Shown here piece by piece: positions 12,360-20,970 of a stretch of DNA of 22,814 bases (positions within the stretch are counted from its first letter, which is position 1; each line of letters begins with the position of its first letter). The DNA lies in assembly GCA_002403305.1 (NCBI GenBank), contig DHHM01000020.1, positions 1-22,814 on the forward strand, in the 5' to 3' direction. The position numbers and the translations under genes were made by a program. The stretch comes from Bacteroidales bacterium UBA4772 (GTDB lineage Bacteria > Bacteroidota > Bacteroidia > Bacteroidales > VadinHA17). The notes beneath the pieces were generated by a model. It was not told the DNA's origin, ran no database searches, and saw only the letters and a list, made by a program, of their open reading frames with translations.

Positions 12360-12844
12360 GTAATACTGTTTTCCTCTTTGCTTGCGGAAGCACTGTTCTT
12401 TTTCCTGTTCCCCTCAGTAACACTCGTCTCCCTTTCCTTCTTGCCGCTCTTACTTATCTCCCTGTTTATCTCTCCGGCTGTCTCATTCATCTCCCTGTTG
12501 AGATCCTGCGCCATCTCGTTGACATCATCGGCAATCGGTTTTGCCGTATCGTCAATCTCGTGGCGGACATTCTTGCTGACCTCATCAACATCCTTCTGCA
12601 CGCTCTCCTTCACCTCGGTAAAGTCTTTCTGAACCGAGTCTGCCATGTCACTGAAATCTTTCCGTATATCTTCAGTGCTCTCCTCAAACTCGCGCTTGAT
12701 GTCGTCAGTGGCCTTACGCACCTCACGCACTCCCCTGCCCATGGTCCGCACTATCTCCGGCAGCTTGTCAGCACCGAAGAGCACGAGGATAACAATCATG
12801 ATGATGATTATCTCCTGCCCGCTTATGAAGAGTAACATGCCCAT
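12356..12844 (-). CDS. tatA: Twin-arginine translocase TatA/TatB-type subunit with 11-residue repeat tail
   Basis: The N-terminus has one transmembrane helix (about residues 3-23, FISGQEIIIIMIVILVLFG), the FG hinge and an amphipathic helix (ADKLPEIVRTMGRGVREV), as in TatA/TatB/TatE, which form the pore or scaffold for folded-protein export with TatC. TatC is not in the window. The protein is long for TatA (162 aa). After the amphipathic helix, residues 47-134 consist of eight consecutive 11-residue units, for example DSVQKDFTEVK and ESVQKDVDEVS, with aliphatic residues at positions 3 and 7. A Lys/Ser/Glu-rich tail follows. The ATG at 12844 is chosen over an upstream TTG at 12850; an ATG at 12838 is also possible. 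The stop overlaps lolD (ATGA). Confidence 0.88.
   Translation of the reverse strand: MGMLLFISGQEIIIIMIVILVLFGADKLPEIVRTMGRGVREVRKATDDIKREFEESTEDIRKDFSDMADSVQKDFTEVKESVQKDVDEVSKNVRHEIDDTAKPIADDVNEMAQDLNREMNETAGEINREISKSGKKERETSVTEGNRKKNSASASKEENSIT
12443..12706 (-). repeat. Eight 11-codon repeats encoding the TatA tail
   Basis: The region encodes residues 47-134 of the TatA-type protein as eight in-register units of 11 residues. The shared pattern is x-x-[IVL]-x-[KRHD]-[DE]-[FVIM]-x-[ED]-x-x, mixed charge with two hydrophobic positions four apart. Units differ at the DNA level, so this is an old protein repeat rather than a recent tandem duplication. Eleven-residue periodicity predicts a right-handed coiled coil or a long membrane-surface amphipathic helix. 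Confidence 0.75.
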
Positions 12845-12866
12845 TCGCAACCGGAAGTTTGTCCGG

Positions 12867-12874
12867 CAAACTTA
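12867..12874 (-). promoter_or_regulatory. Possible -7 box upstream of tatA-lolD operon
   Basis: On the minus strand TAAGTTTG matches the Bacteroidota -7 consensus TAnnTTTG, 22 bp before the tatA ATG at 12844. No good -33 TTTG is seen at 19-21 bp spacing, so this is a weak call. The box overlaps the AAGTTTG/CAAACTT inverted repeat. Confidence 0.35.
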
Positions 12875-13039
12875 CATAAAAACAGTTGATTTTTTACAGG
12901 TAAATAAAAATCAGGGCTGCCGCCGTGGCTTACAGAAGGAAGCTGGTAAGGAACAGCAAACTAAATCACCGCCCCCAATGTCAGGGCACATTCGGGACTT
13001 CCACCCTATAGTTATCGTCCCTGCAGGGCGCACCATTAC

Positions 13040-13066
13040 CGAGGCTGCCTTCAGGGGGCAGCCTCG
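13040..13066. other. Strong hairpin in the secDF-tatA interval
   Basis: CGAGGCTGCC (13040-13049) and GGCAGCCTCG (13057-13066) form a perfect 10-bp GC-rich stem around a 7-base loop. It lies about 180 bp past the secDF stop in the direction of transcription. Neither strand has a following T-run, so it is not a classical intrinsic terminator; it may be an mRNA 3'-end stabiliser or part of a small RNA. Confidence 0.5.
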
Positions 13067-13248
13067 TGTCTTATGCCGTATCCGGCTATTCCTTCCCGGC
13101 TCCGGAGACCCTTAACAGGCCAGACCCATTCCCTGGTTCCGGATGCCGGTTACCGGCTGGTTTACTCCGGTTTCAGATGCCATTAACCAACCGGATGGTC
13201 TCTCGTGCGTCAACCTGCCAGCGTTTTCCCATCTGACACCAAAGGCCC

Positions 13249-16200
13249 TTAACCGGTTATCTTCTTCTTCCGTCCGTCAGCGGGCTGGACCTCCTTTTCC
13301 TCTCCCTTCCGGCGGCGCATCGTTTCATAATAGATTGGGGTGGCAACGAACAGCGATGAGTACGTTCCAACCGCAATACCCAGCAGCAATGCGAAGACAA
13401 AGCCTCTGATTACCTCTCCACCGAAGATGAAGATTGCGAGCAGCACCATTATGGTAGTCATTGAGGTGTTGATTGTACGCACCAGGGTGCTGTTCAGCGC
13501 CAGGTCAATAACCTCCTTGCGCGGCCTCTTCCGGAATATGGGAAGGTATTCCCTTATCCTGTCAAAGATGATAACCGTATCGTTGACGGAGTACCCCACC
13601 ACGGTAAGTATTGCCGCAATGAATGCCTGGTCGATATCCATGGAGAATGGCATTATGCCGTAGAACAATGAGAAGATACCGAGTACTATCACCACGTCAT
13701 GCACCAGTGCGGCGATGGCCCCAAGGCCATACTGCCAGTTCCTGAATCGGAGCAGTATGTAGAGGAACATCCCTGCCAGTGCAAATAATACTGCCCATAT
13801 GGCTTTCACCGTTATATCACGGGCGATTGTCGGGCCCACTGTCTCAGAGCTCTTGAGATTGTCCTCGAGGAATGTAGCCTTATCCGGGTTGCCCGCCAAT
13901 CCCTTGAGGCCTTCATATATAATATTGTCGACCTCATCCTGTGCGCCCGGGTCTTCCACCTTGTACTTGGTGCTTATCTTAACCTGGTTATCAGAACCGT
14001 AGGTCACTACCACCGGCGATGATTCCAGACCCGGAGCAAGAAGCTGGGCTACATCCGATGTTGCCACCGGCTGATCAAAGCTGATAACATAGGTACGGCC
14101 TCCCACAAAGTCTATACCCCGGCTTAGTCCGCGTGTTGAAAGTGAGATGACACTGGCTAAAATGAGTATGGAGGATATTACATAGCCGACCTTGCGCAGG
14201 TTCACAAAGCGGATGTGTACATCCTTAAGGAAATTGGCAGTGATCTTTGAGGTAAACAATATATTGCGGTTTCTCTTGAGAAGCCGGTCATAAACCATCC
14301 TCGAAAGAAGAACCGAGGTAAAGAGAGAGGTGACGATACCAATGATCAGTGTTGTGGCAAAACCTTTGATAGGACCGGTACCGAAGACGTACAGGATGAC
14401 ACCTGTAATGATGGTTGTCAGGTTACCGTCAATGATGGCCGAGTATGCATTGCTGTAGCCGTCAGCAATGGCCTGTTTCACACCCTTTCCTGCCCTGAGC
14501 TCCTCCTTGATCCTCTCAAAGATAAGAACGTTGGCGTCGACAGCCATACCGAGGGTGAGGACGATACCGGCAATACCGGGCAGTGTCAGGACGGCATTCA
14601 GTGAAGCCAGCACCCCGAATATCAGAAAAATATTTAGCAGCAGCATCATGTCCGCCACCGTTCCTGCCGAGCGGCTGTAGAAGAATATCATGTAGAGCAA
14701 CACAATGACGAATGCCACTATGAACGATTTCAGTCCGCTGTCTATTGCTGCCTTACCCAGTGAGGGACCTACAACGGTATCCTGGATGATATGGGCCGGA
14801 GCCGGCATCTTTCCTGACTTAAGGATATTGGAAAGGTCTTCTGCCTCCTCAAGGGTGAAGTCGCCTGTTATCTCGGTGTTACCGCCAGCGATCTCATTCT
14901 GGACCCTGGGGTATGATCTCACGTAACCGTCAAGGACTACAGCTATGCAGCGCCCGATGTTGTCACGTGTCATCCTCTGCCATATCTTTGCTCCTTCGGC
15001 ATTCATGGAGAAATCGACCTTGATGTCAGTGCCGGTCACCCCGGTTGAGGGGCGGGCGGAGGTCACAACGTCACCTGACAGGGGAGCACGTCCGTCGCGT
15101 GAAGTTATCTTGATGGCGTGCAGCTCATACAGGGTATTGGTCTCATCATACTTGTAGGGGTTCTGACTCCAGTAGAACCTCAGCTCCCTGGGGAACATCG
15201 CTTTCACCTGGTTCATTGCCAGGTATGCATTTACAGCTGCAGTATCTTTGCCTGCGGTAAAGCCGACGAGGCTGCCGGGTATCGGTTGTCCGTCCTGTGA
15301 AACGTTAGGCCGTAACAGTCCGAAGAGCGGGTTCTGGCGCGTAAACTCCTCAAGGGTCGAGGCCTCCGCCGCGGCAGCGGTATCACTGCTGACCATGTCA
15401 AGCAATGACCTGTCCTCGGCAGCAGTGGTGTCCTGCCGGGCGCCGGTGACGGTATCAGATACTGATGCAACAGTCTCATCAACCTGAATAGATCTGAGGA
15501 ATTCATTGGCCTGCATAAGATACCCGATCACCTCGGAGGTTTCAAAGGTCTCCCAGAACTCGAGGTTGGCCGTTCCCTGCAGCAGGTCACGCACACGCTG
15601 GGGGTCCTTCACGCCCGGAAGCTCAACAAGGATGCGCCCGCGAGGCTGCAGATGCGAAATATTGGGCTGCACGACACCGAAACGGTCAATCCTGTTGCGG
15701 AGCACGTTGAAGGCATTGTCAATTGCTGAGTTGGCCTCATTCTCCAGAACCTTGCGTACATCTTCGTTGGTGGAATTGAAGTTGATGCGGTCCCTCAGTT
15801 CAACGGTGCCAAAGATGCCGGCAAGCCTTGCGTTGGGGTCCAGCTCTTCAAATGACCTGATGAACAGGGTGATAAAATCCTCATTTGCACCTGCCACCTG
15901 TCTCTGCCTGGCTTGCGCCAGTGCTTCGTTAAATGTCTTGTCGGTGCTGTAGTTGGAGAGAGCCCTGATAATATCCTCAACCGAGATCTCAAGTACAACG
16001 TTCATCCCGCCCTTGAGGTCAAGACCAAGGTTTAGCTCCTTCGACTGTACCTCCTTGAAGTTGTTGCCAAGAAAACCCCACTCCGACCTGGGTAATGAGG
16101 CTATGGAATCAATGTATCTAACCTCCTTGTTCAGATCGCCTGCCGCATATTCCCGCGCGTCCTTCTTGACATTGTACGATGATATCGTAAAGGAGAGCTG

Positions 16201-16260
16201 GTAAATGCAAACCAGGATCAGGGCGACAGCCAGAGCTGAAATTAATCCTTTGTTCTGCAT
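13249..16260 (-). CDS. secDF: Protein translocase subunit SecDF (fused SecD and SecF)
   Basis: A 1003-residue fusion typical of Bacteroidota. The SecD half has an N-terminal membrane helix (about 5-22), the D1 motif LNLGLDLKGGMNVVLE (76-91), the P1 periplasmic domain with LVELPGVKDPQRVRDLL (211-227), GRCIAVVLDGYVRSYPRV (436-453), and membrane helices with GMAVDANVLIFERIKEE (571-587), whose Asp is central to proton-driven function. The SecF half starts near residue 685 (RFVNLRKVGYVISS), with GLSRGIDFVGGRTY (711-724) and VGYSVNDTVIIFDRIRE. SecDF uses the proton gradient to pull translocating proteins out of SecYEG. P1 carries an Ala/Thr/Asp-rich low-complexity insert at about 262-305. The start is supported by an AGAGGA ribosome-binding site (16266-16271) five bases before the ATG, unusual for this phylum. 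The gene appears monocistronic. Confidence 0.97.
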   Translation of the reverse strand: MQNKGLISALAVALILVCIYQLSFTISSYNVKKDAREYAAGDLNKEVRYIDSIASLPRSEWGFLGNNFKEVQSKELNLGLDLKGGMNVVLEISVEDIIRALSNYSTDKTFNEALAQARQRQVAGANEDFITLFIRSFEELDPNARLAGIFGTVELRDRINFNSTNEDVRKVLENEANSAIDNAFNVLRNRIDRFGVVQPNISHLQPRGRILVELPGVKDPQRVRDLLQGTANLEFWETFETSEVIGYLMQANEFLRSIQVDETVASVSDTVTGARQDTTAAEDRSLLDMVSSDTAAAAEASTLEEFTRQNPLFGLLRPNVSQDGQPIPGSLVGFTAGKDTAAVNAYLAMNQVKAMFPRELRFYWSQNPYKYDETNTLYELHAIKITSRDGRAPLSGDVVTSARPSTGVTGTDIKVDFSMNAEGAKIWQRMTRDNIGRCIAVVLDGYVRSYPRVQNEIAGGNTEITGDFTLEEAEDLSNILKSGKMPAPAHIIQDTVVGPSLGKAAIDSGLKSFIVAFVIVLLYMIFFYSRSAGTVADMMLLLNIFLIFGVLASLNAVLTLPGIAGIVLTLGMAVDANVLIFERIKEELRAGKGVKQAIADGYSNAYSAIIDGNLTTIITGVILYVFGTGPIKGFATTLIIGIVTSLFTSVLLSRMVYDRLLKRNRNILFTSKITANFLKDVHIRFVNLRKVGYVISSILILASVISLSTRGLSRGIDFVGGRTYVISFDQPVATSDVAQLLAPGLESSPVVVTYGSDNQVKISTKYKVEDPGAQDEVDNIIYEGLKGLAGNPDKATFLEDNLKSSETVGPTIARDITVKAIWAVLFALAGMFLYILLRFRNWQYGLGAIAALVHDVVIVLGIFSLFYGIMPFSMDIDQAFIAAILTVVGYSVNDTVIIFDRIREYLPIFRKRPRKEVIDLALNSTLVRTINTSMTTIMVLLAIFIFGGEVIRGFVFALLLGIAVGTYSSLFVATPIYYETMRRRKGEEKEVQPADGRKKKITG

Positions 16261-16317
16261 CTGTATCCTCTTTTAAAATTGTTGATTGTGTGTGAATCGC
16301 TTAGTTATTACGAGGCG

Positions 16318-16325
16318 CAAATATA
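16318..16325 (-). promoter_or_regulatory. Possible -7 box of the secDF promoter
   Basis: TATATTTG on the minus strand fully matches TAnnTTTG and sits 57 bp upstream of the secDF ATG, just past the terminator of the upstream operon, which is where the secDF promoter is expected. A clear -33 box at standard spacing is not visible. Confidence 0.45.
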
Positions 16326-16360
16326 TAACTTTATTTTCTGAAAGCGGCATTAAATAAGCA

Positions 16361-16386
16361 AAACTGCCGGCGGTTGCCGGCAGTTT
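16361..16386 (-). terminator. Intrinsic terminator of the macA-macB-tolC-type operon
   Basis: AAACTGCCGGC (16361-16371) pairs perfectly with GCCGGCAGTTT (16376-16386) around a GGTT loop. Read on the minus strand, the 11-bp stem lies 18 bp after the TolC-type stop codon and runs into TTTTGCTTATTTAA. This is a textbook Rho-independent terminator for the operon at 16405-20811. Confidence 0.85.
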
Positions 16387-16404
16387 CCAGGAATGCTGTT
16401 TCAG

Positions 16405-17889
16405 CTACTCCACAAGCCTCTCGTAATCGGTCTCGAGCGGCTTGCGGTTGACAAAGTCATAGAGTGTCAGTGCCCGCAGATTGAAGTAATAAGTCCAGTA
16501 GTTGTTCAGTGCCTGGATATAACTGCGCCTGTTCTGGTCTTTCTTGGTATCGGCATTGTTAAGCTCCAGGACATCTATCTTACCGATCAGGAACCGCTGT
16601 TTGGTCACCTCGAACATCTTTGCCGCCACGGTATCAGATTTGGCAGCAATATACACCTGGTTTCTCTGAAGATTAAACTGCTGAACGTCAAGCAGGAGGT
16701 TCTGTTCAAAGTCGATCCGCGACTGTTCCACCTGCATGCGGGTCAGCTCCTCGCTCGACTGGGCCATCTTGTACCTTCCGCGTCCCAGTCCCCAGTCGAG
16801 TATGGGAAGTGTAAATCCTACCCTGATTGTCTGCTGCTGGTTGGGCTTGTCATAGGCCAGATCAAGAAGCGGGTCCTGATCACGCAGACCGTATGATGCC
16901 GTCAGGTTGGCGTTGAGACCCTTCTCGGCCTTCGCCTGCGCCACCGAGCTCTGGGCTTCTACCAGCTGCCGTTCCAGTGCTATCAGTTCAGGATTGTTCT
17001 CCTCGGCAAGTCTCAGCACCTCGCTGACTTCAACCTCCAGGTCAGGTACCTCACTCGGGATGATGAGCTCGAGACGCAACGACTGGTTAAAGCCAAGGAA
17101 GGACCTGAGCTTCAGCTCCCTGTCACGCAGGTTGGTCTCAGACTCATTGATAGCCGTCCCGGCATTGAGGTATGAGAGCTCCATCTGCAGCAGCTCATCC
17201 TCTGCAATAGTCCCCAGGTTGTATCTTCCGCGGGCAATCTGATACAGGGTGTCGGCATTCTGCATATTGGTCTCGGCAATCTCCCTGTTGATCTGCGCCA
17301 GGGCCAGGTTGAAGAAGTACTGAACGGCCATCATGTGAACGTTCTCAACGTCACTGAGGTAGGTCTTGCGGGCCTCTTCGTACCTGAGAGGCTCGATCTT
17401 CTTCTGCCATTTGAGCTCATTGTACCTGAAGAGCGGCTGCGTAAGCCTGACATTCAGCGGGGCAGTGATATATTTGTTCGCGTTGCGCTCAAAATCGCGC
17501 TCAAAGGTGAGGTCCGAGACCAGCGATATCGATCCTCCCGTCAGCCCGATGTTCTGTGCCAGGGACATGGAGCCCGATGTCTGAAGTATATTGGTTGATG
17601 CATAGTCATACTGCTCTGTCACCGAGTTCCATACCCTGCTGTAGGCCGTACTGTAGTCGGGCAACTGCCCCGTCAGCGTCAGCGCAGGCCGGTATTCGGC
17701 GACAAAGGTGCGGTACTGCCAGTAGCTGGCGCGAAAACGGTGCTTGGCAATAAGGGCATAGGGCGACTGCTCTTCGGCAAGCCTGATCACCTCATCGAGG
17801 GTGAGGCGCCTTGTCTCCTGTGACATCAGGTTGGTGCTGAAGAGTGAAGCTATTATAACAGCTAGTGATAGTATTCTTATTCTTTGCAT
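16405..17889 (-). CDS. TolC-family outer membrane efflux protein
   Basis: A 494-residue protein with an N-terminal signal peptide (about 1-23, hydrophobic core LSLAVIIASLF followed by LMSQE). The mature part begins TRRLTLDEVIRLAEEQSP, the usual opening of TolC-type proteins. Two homologous helical repeats are visible, the second around VLRLAEENNPELIALERQLVEAQSSVAQAKAEKG. The C-terminal part NYWTYYFNLRALTLYDF is typical of Bacteroidota members. It should trimerise into an outer-membrane/periplasmic channel. It lies 9 bp downstream of the permease gene and last in an operon with a MacA-type adaptor and MacB-type permease, so it is the exit duct of that tripartite pump. The substrate is unknown. 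A strong terminator follows. Confidence 0.93.
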   Translation of the reverse strand: MQRIRILSLAVIIASLFSTNLMSQETRRLTLDEVIRLAEEQSPYALIAKHRFRASYWQYRTFVAEYRPALTLTGQLPDYSTAYSRVWNSVTEQYDYASTNILQTSGSMSLAQNIGLTGGSISLVSDLTFERDFERNANKYITAPLNVRLTQPLFRYNELKWQKKIEPLRYEEARKTYLSDVENVHMMAVQYFFNLALAQINREIAETNMQNADTLYQIARGRYNLGTIAEDELLQMELSYLNAGTAINESETNLRDRELKLRSFLGFNQSLRLELIIPSEVPDLEVEVSEVLRLAEENNPELIALERQLVEAQSSVAQAKAEKGLNANLTASYGLRDQDPLLDLAYDKPNQQQTIRVGFTLPILDWGLGRGRYKMAQSSEELTRMQVEQSRIDFEQNLLLDVQQFNLQRNQVYIAAKSDTVAAKMFEVTKQRFLIGKIDVLELNNADTKKDQNRRSYIQALNNYWTYYFNLRALTLYDFVNRKPLETDYERLVE

Positions 17890-17898
17890 AGCTCTGAT

Positions 17899-19260
17899 TT
17901 ATTCATAACGAAGTGATTCGATGGGGTCTCGCTCCGAGGCCCTTTTTGCCGGTGAATAGCCGAAGATCACACCCACGGCCGCTGACACACCAAAGGCAAT
18001 CACCACCGAGAAGAGTGAGATGATGGTGGTGATACCCGCTATCTCCTGTATGAGTACTGCCAGGATGATGCCCAGGAAGATACCGATGAAGCCTCCGGTG
18101 ACACTTATCAGTACAGCCTCGGAAAGAAACTGTACAACGATGTCCATCTTCTTGGCACCGATAGCCATACGGGTTCCTATCTCCTTGATCCTTTCCATCA
18201 CCGAGGCAAACATGATGTTCATGATACCTATACCTCCAACAATCAGCGATATACTGGCAATGGCACCAAGTACGATATTGAATATGTCTTTTGTCCTCTG
18301 CTGCTGTTTGAGCAGCAGCTCAGGCACAGTGATCTCAAAGTCCTTTACCCCTGAGTGTCTCCTCAATATCATCCTGCTGAGCACCTCGGTGGTGGGTGTC
18401 AGCTGTTCGGTCTCCCAGACCTGCACAACGATCTTGTCAAGCTGATTATAGTTGGTCTCGGCAGTTGAGGCATCGGAGCCGCTGACAACCACCCTGGCCC
18501 TGTGGCCTCCACCGAAGATCTGAACCGATGTGGCCTGGGTGGCCAGCTTGGTGTTCACCAGTGCCCTGTTCTGGTAGCGCATGAGCATGGTCTTTATCGG
18601 GATATAGACATTGTCATTGTAGACATTGACACCCTGCTCTTCGAAGCCTGTCAGCGAGACATTGGTCTTCTCCAGCACCCCTATCACCTTCAGCCATACA
18701 TTGTCAAACTTCAGGTACTGACCTATCGGATCCACCTGGCTGAAAAACTTCGCCCTGATATTTGCTCCTATTATACAAACCTGTATCCCGTGTTCTTCCT
18801 GGTAATCGTTGAAGAACATCCCCCGGGCGAGTGGCAGGTTGTACAGCTCAAAGTAGTCGTTGGAAACACCAACGAGCTTGGCTGAGTATCTCATGCCGCT
18901 GAGCACTATGGTGGAATTGAATGAGATCTCGGGACTGATCCTTCTGACAGAAGGGATTGCGCTCTGAATAGCTTCCACATCAAGCAGGGTTAGTCCTCTT
19001 GAAAATTTGTTGAGCTGTGCCTCGCCCTCATTGTTCTCCTCACTCTTATCCTGTACGATGGGACTGATGAGGATGTTGTTGACCCCGACCATCTTTATCT
19101 GCTCGAGTATCTCCTGCTGCGCTCCGTTGCCTATCGCAAGCATGCTGATGACCGCAGCCACGCCAAAGATTATGCCCAGCGCGGTCAGAATGGACTTCAG
19201 CTTGTTGGACAGGATAGACTCAACAGCAATGCGTATATCGTGGCCGTATCTCTTGAACAT
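17899..19260 (-). CDS. MacB-type ABC transporter permease (no ATPase domain)
   Basis: A 453-residue permease with the MacB/LolCE topology: helix 1 at about 24-44 (SILTALGIIFGVAAVISML), a large periplasmic MacB core domain (about 50-320), then three helices in the C-terminal FtsX domain (about 327-352, 379-404, 412-434) with the conserved GTRMAIGAKK between the first two and the ending YSPAKRASERDPIESLRYE. E. coli MacB carries a fused ATPase; here the nucleotide-binding subunit must be separate, and none is encoded in this operon. The periplasmic domain has a short Glu/Asn-rich insert (about 71-84). It lies between the adaptor gene (42 bp upstream) and the TolC-type gene (9 bp downstream). Likely role: mechanotransmission-type export of peptides, toxins or lipids; the substrate is unknown. 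Confidence 0.92.
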   Translation of the reverse strand: MFKRYGHDIRIAVESILSNKLKSILTALGIIFGVAAVISMLAIGNGAQQEILEQIKMVGVNNILISPIVQDKSEENNEGEAQLNKFSRGLTLLDVEAIQSAIPSVRRISPEISFNSTIVLSGMRYSAKLVGVSNDYFELYNLPLARGMFFNDYQEEHGIQVCIIGANIRAKFFSQVDPIGQYLKFDNVWLKVIGVLEKTNVSLTGFEEQGVNVYNDNVYIPIKTMLMRYQNRALVNTKLATQATSVQIFGGGHRARVVVSGSDASTAETNYNQLDKIVVQVWETEQLTPTTEVLSRMILRRHSGVKDFEITVPELLLKQQQRTKDIFNIVLGAIASISLIVGGIGIMNIMFASVMERIKEIGTRMAIGAKKMDIVVQFLSEAVLISVTGGFIGIFLGIILAVLIQEIAGITTIISLFSVVIAFGVSAAVGVIFGYSPAKRASERDPIESLRYE

Positions 19261-19302
19261 GTTTCTCCTCCGTTTTGTGCCTGTTTAATTCCGGGAAATA
19301 AC

Positions 19303-20811
19303 CTACCGGTTGCGGATGACCACCTGCTGCCTTGCAGTGGTGTCCGTTGCTGCGGCTCCCGCTCTTCCCTGTCCCATACCTGTGCCGGCGGCACCTCTTT
19401 GCTGACGCATTGATTCACGCTGCTCAGGCGTCAGGCTCTGCATATACTCCCGCATCTGTTCCGGAGTCATATTGGCCGGTATGCCGTCCCTCTTCCTGCC
19501 GTTCTGCTGCTGGAACTTGTCCTCTTCCTCCCTCAGCCTCTTGCGCTCCTTCACCGTGGCTATAAGATCTTCCCCCTGAAGCTTGAACCTGTCGGCTCCC
19601 TCCGGGATGGAGAGATATAGTTTCTCACCGACTTCAACACCCTGCTCCACAATCACATCATTCTCATTAGATTCACCAAGCACAACCACCTGGCGTGTGC
19701 CTCCCTTTGTATATACCATCGGGACACTGTCGGCCGTTGCGAAGACAGTCTCCAGAGGCACATAGAGAACATCACTGAATGTCTGTGTGATTATCTGGTT
19801 ACCGGTAGTCATCGAAGGCCTCAGAATAGGATCGGAGCCGTCAACCTTGATTATCACCTCGAACACCTTGGCGTCAGTGTTGGGCAATTGCTCGCCGATG
19901 TTGGCTACGCTTGTCACAACACCCGTGTAAGATTTCTCGGGGAAGGCATCAACGGTTAGCCTGACCTCCTGGCCAACCTTGACCTTGCTGACGTCAATCT
20001 CGTTTACATAGGTCTTAGAGATCATTGAGGAGAGGTCCGGAAGGGTAGCCACCACGGGATCCCAGGGACTTATCTCTGAACCCACCTTGCGTTTGGCACC
20101 GCCCCATTCTCTTTTATATATGACCATTCCGTCAGAAGGTGCACTTATCACAAATTTCTTGATTATATCTTCCATCTCCTGAACCTTCCTGCGTTGCTTG
20201 GTCAGCTGGATCTCGGTATCCCTGATGTCCGCCCTGGCCTGTCTCACCTTCAGGTCATAGTTGCTGAGCGACTGCTCATAGGCTCGCTGAGCCTTGTCAA
20301 GAGATATCTGCGCCTGCCTGATGGTGGTAGGTGGTTCATATTTCGACTGCTCCAGGGTGATCTCCGCCTCTTCCATATTGAACTTCAGATTGACAAGGTC
20401 ATCTCTCAGGTTGCCCAGAGTGATGGTGGTGTCAAGCTGCTTCTTGAGAAGTTCAGTTTCCAGCGACTCCAGCCTGTCAAGCTCATCCTTCAGAGTGTTG
20501 TCTACACTCGACCGGTCGAGTGTAGCGACATAATCTCCTGCCTTCACCTCGGTTCCTTCAGGAATAAGATCCTGGATCTTGATGCCCCCGAACCTCATGT
20601 TTCTGCTGCTGAGCCCTTCCGGGCCCTTTATGTCTGTTGAAAACTCAGCCTGCAACTCCCCGGTTGTTGTGACAACGATTTCAAAATCGCCCTGTTGGAC
20701 CTCAGTAAACAGGATGCCCGGGTCTTCCTTGCTGGACATTTTGCTGATCACGATCATCGCAACAATTGCAACGGCGACAACGATCGAGGTAATGATAATA
20801 GTCCTTTTCAT
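19303..20811 (-). CDS. MacA/HlyD-type periplasmic adaptor protein of the efflux pump
   Basis: A 502-residue adaptor anchored by one N-terminal membrane helix (about 5-23). It has a split lipoyl domain (first half around residues 75-100, second half at FVISAPSDGMVIYKREW, 220-236) separated by a long alpha-helical hairpin (about 103-218, rich in Leu/Glu/Lys), followed by beta-barrel and membrane-proximal domains (VGQEVRLTVDAFPEKSYTGVV and beyond). The last 75 residues are an unusual hydrophilic tail with Gln/Arg/Gly-rich sequence and the motif MTPEQMREYMQSLTPEQRESM. Adaptors join the inner-membrane permease to the TolC-type duct. It is the first gene of the operon. Start ATG at 20811 is preceded by an AAGAGA purine stretch. 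Confidence 0.92.
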   Translation of the reverse strand: MKRTIIITSIVVAVAIVAMIVISKMSSKEDPGILFTEVQQGDFEIVVTTTGELQAEFSTDIKGPEGLSSRNMRFGGIKIQDLIPEGTEVKAGDYVATLDRSSVDNTLKDELDRLESLETELLKKQLDTTITLGNLRDDLVNLKFNMEEAEITLEQSKYEPPTTIRQAQISLDKAQRAYEQSLSNYDLKVRQARADIRDTEIQLTKQRRKVQEMEDIIKKFVISAPSDGMVIYKREWGGAKRKVGSEISPWDPVVATLPDLSSMISKTYVNEIDVSKVKVGQEVRLTVDAFPEKSYTGVVTSVANIGEQLPNTDAKVFEVIIKVDGSDPILRPSMTTGNQIITQTFSDVLYVPLETVFATADSVPMVYTKGGTRQVVVLGESNENDVIVEQGVEVGEKLYLSIPEGADRFKLQGEDLIATVKERKRLREEEDKFQQQNGRKRDGIPANMTPEQMREYMQSLTPEQRESMRQQRGAAGTGMGQGRAGAAATDTTARQQVVIRNR

Positions 20812-20867
20812 CTGCGGATATCTCTTTTAAATTTTAATGCCGTGAAATTATTATAAATAAATGCGCC

Positions 20868-20903
20868 AATGTTTGATTTAAGTAAACATTAACTTTCATT
20901 AAC
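20868..20903. promoter_or_regulatory. Inverted and direct repeats upstream of the adaptor gene
   Basis: In the 159-bp gap between glmM and the adaptor gene, AATGTTT (20868-20874) and AAACATT (20884-20890) form a 7-bp inverted repeat. CATTAAC occurs twice (20887-20893 and 20897-20903) at a 10-bp period, one helical turn, as in many response-regulator sites. They lie 57-92 bp upstream of the adaptor ATG and could be operator sites for the efflux operon. No clear TAnnTTTG box was found here. Confidence 0.3.
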
Positions 20904-20970
20904 GTAACAGTATGGGTTAGATACAAAAACCATTCAAAAATTTAAAACTACCCCTCTGCAGGAGCAAATT

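Larger units (their letters stand above)
12845..13248. other. Intergenic region between secDF and tatA with several inverted repeats
   Basis: About 400 bp hold no credible gene; frames open here lack coding character. Visible structures are a 7-bp inverted repeat AAGTTTG/CAAACTT (12855-12873) just upstream of tatA, a 10-bp perfect stem with a 7-base loop (13040-13066), and clustered CCGG-containing imperfect repeats at about 13137-13256, for example CCGGCTGGTTTA (13153-13164) facing TTAACCAACCGG (13183-13194). They may serve secDF transcript end and tatA leader; none has a clear U-tract. Confidence 0.5.
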
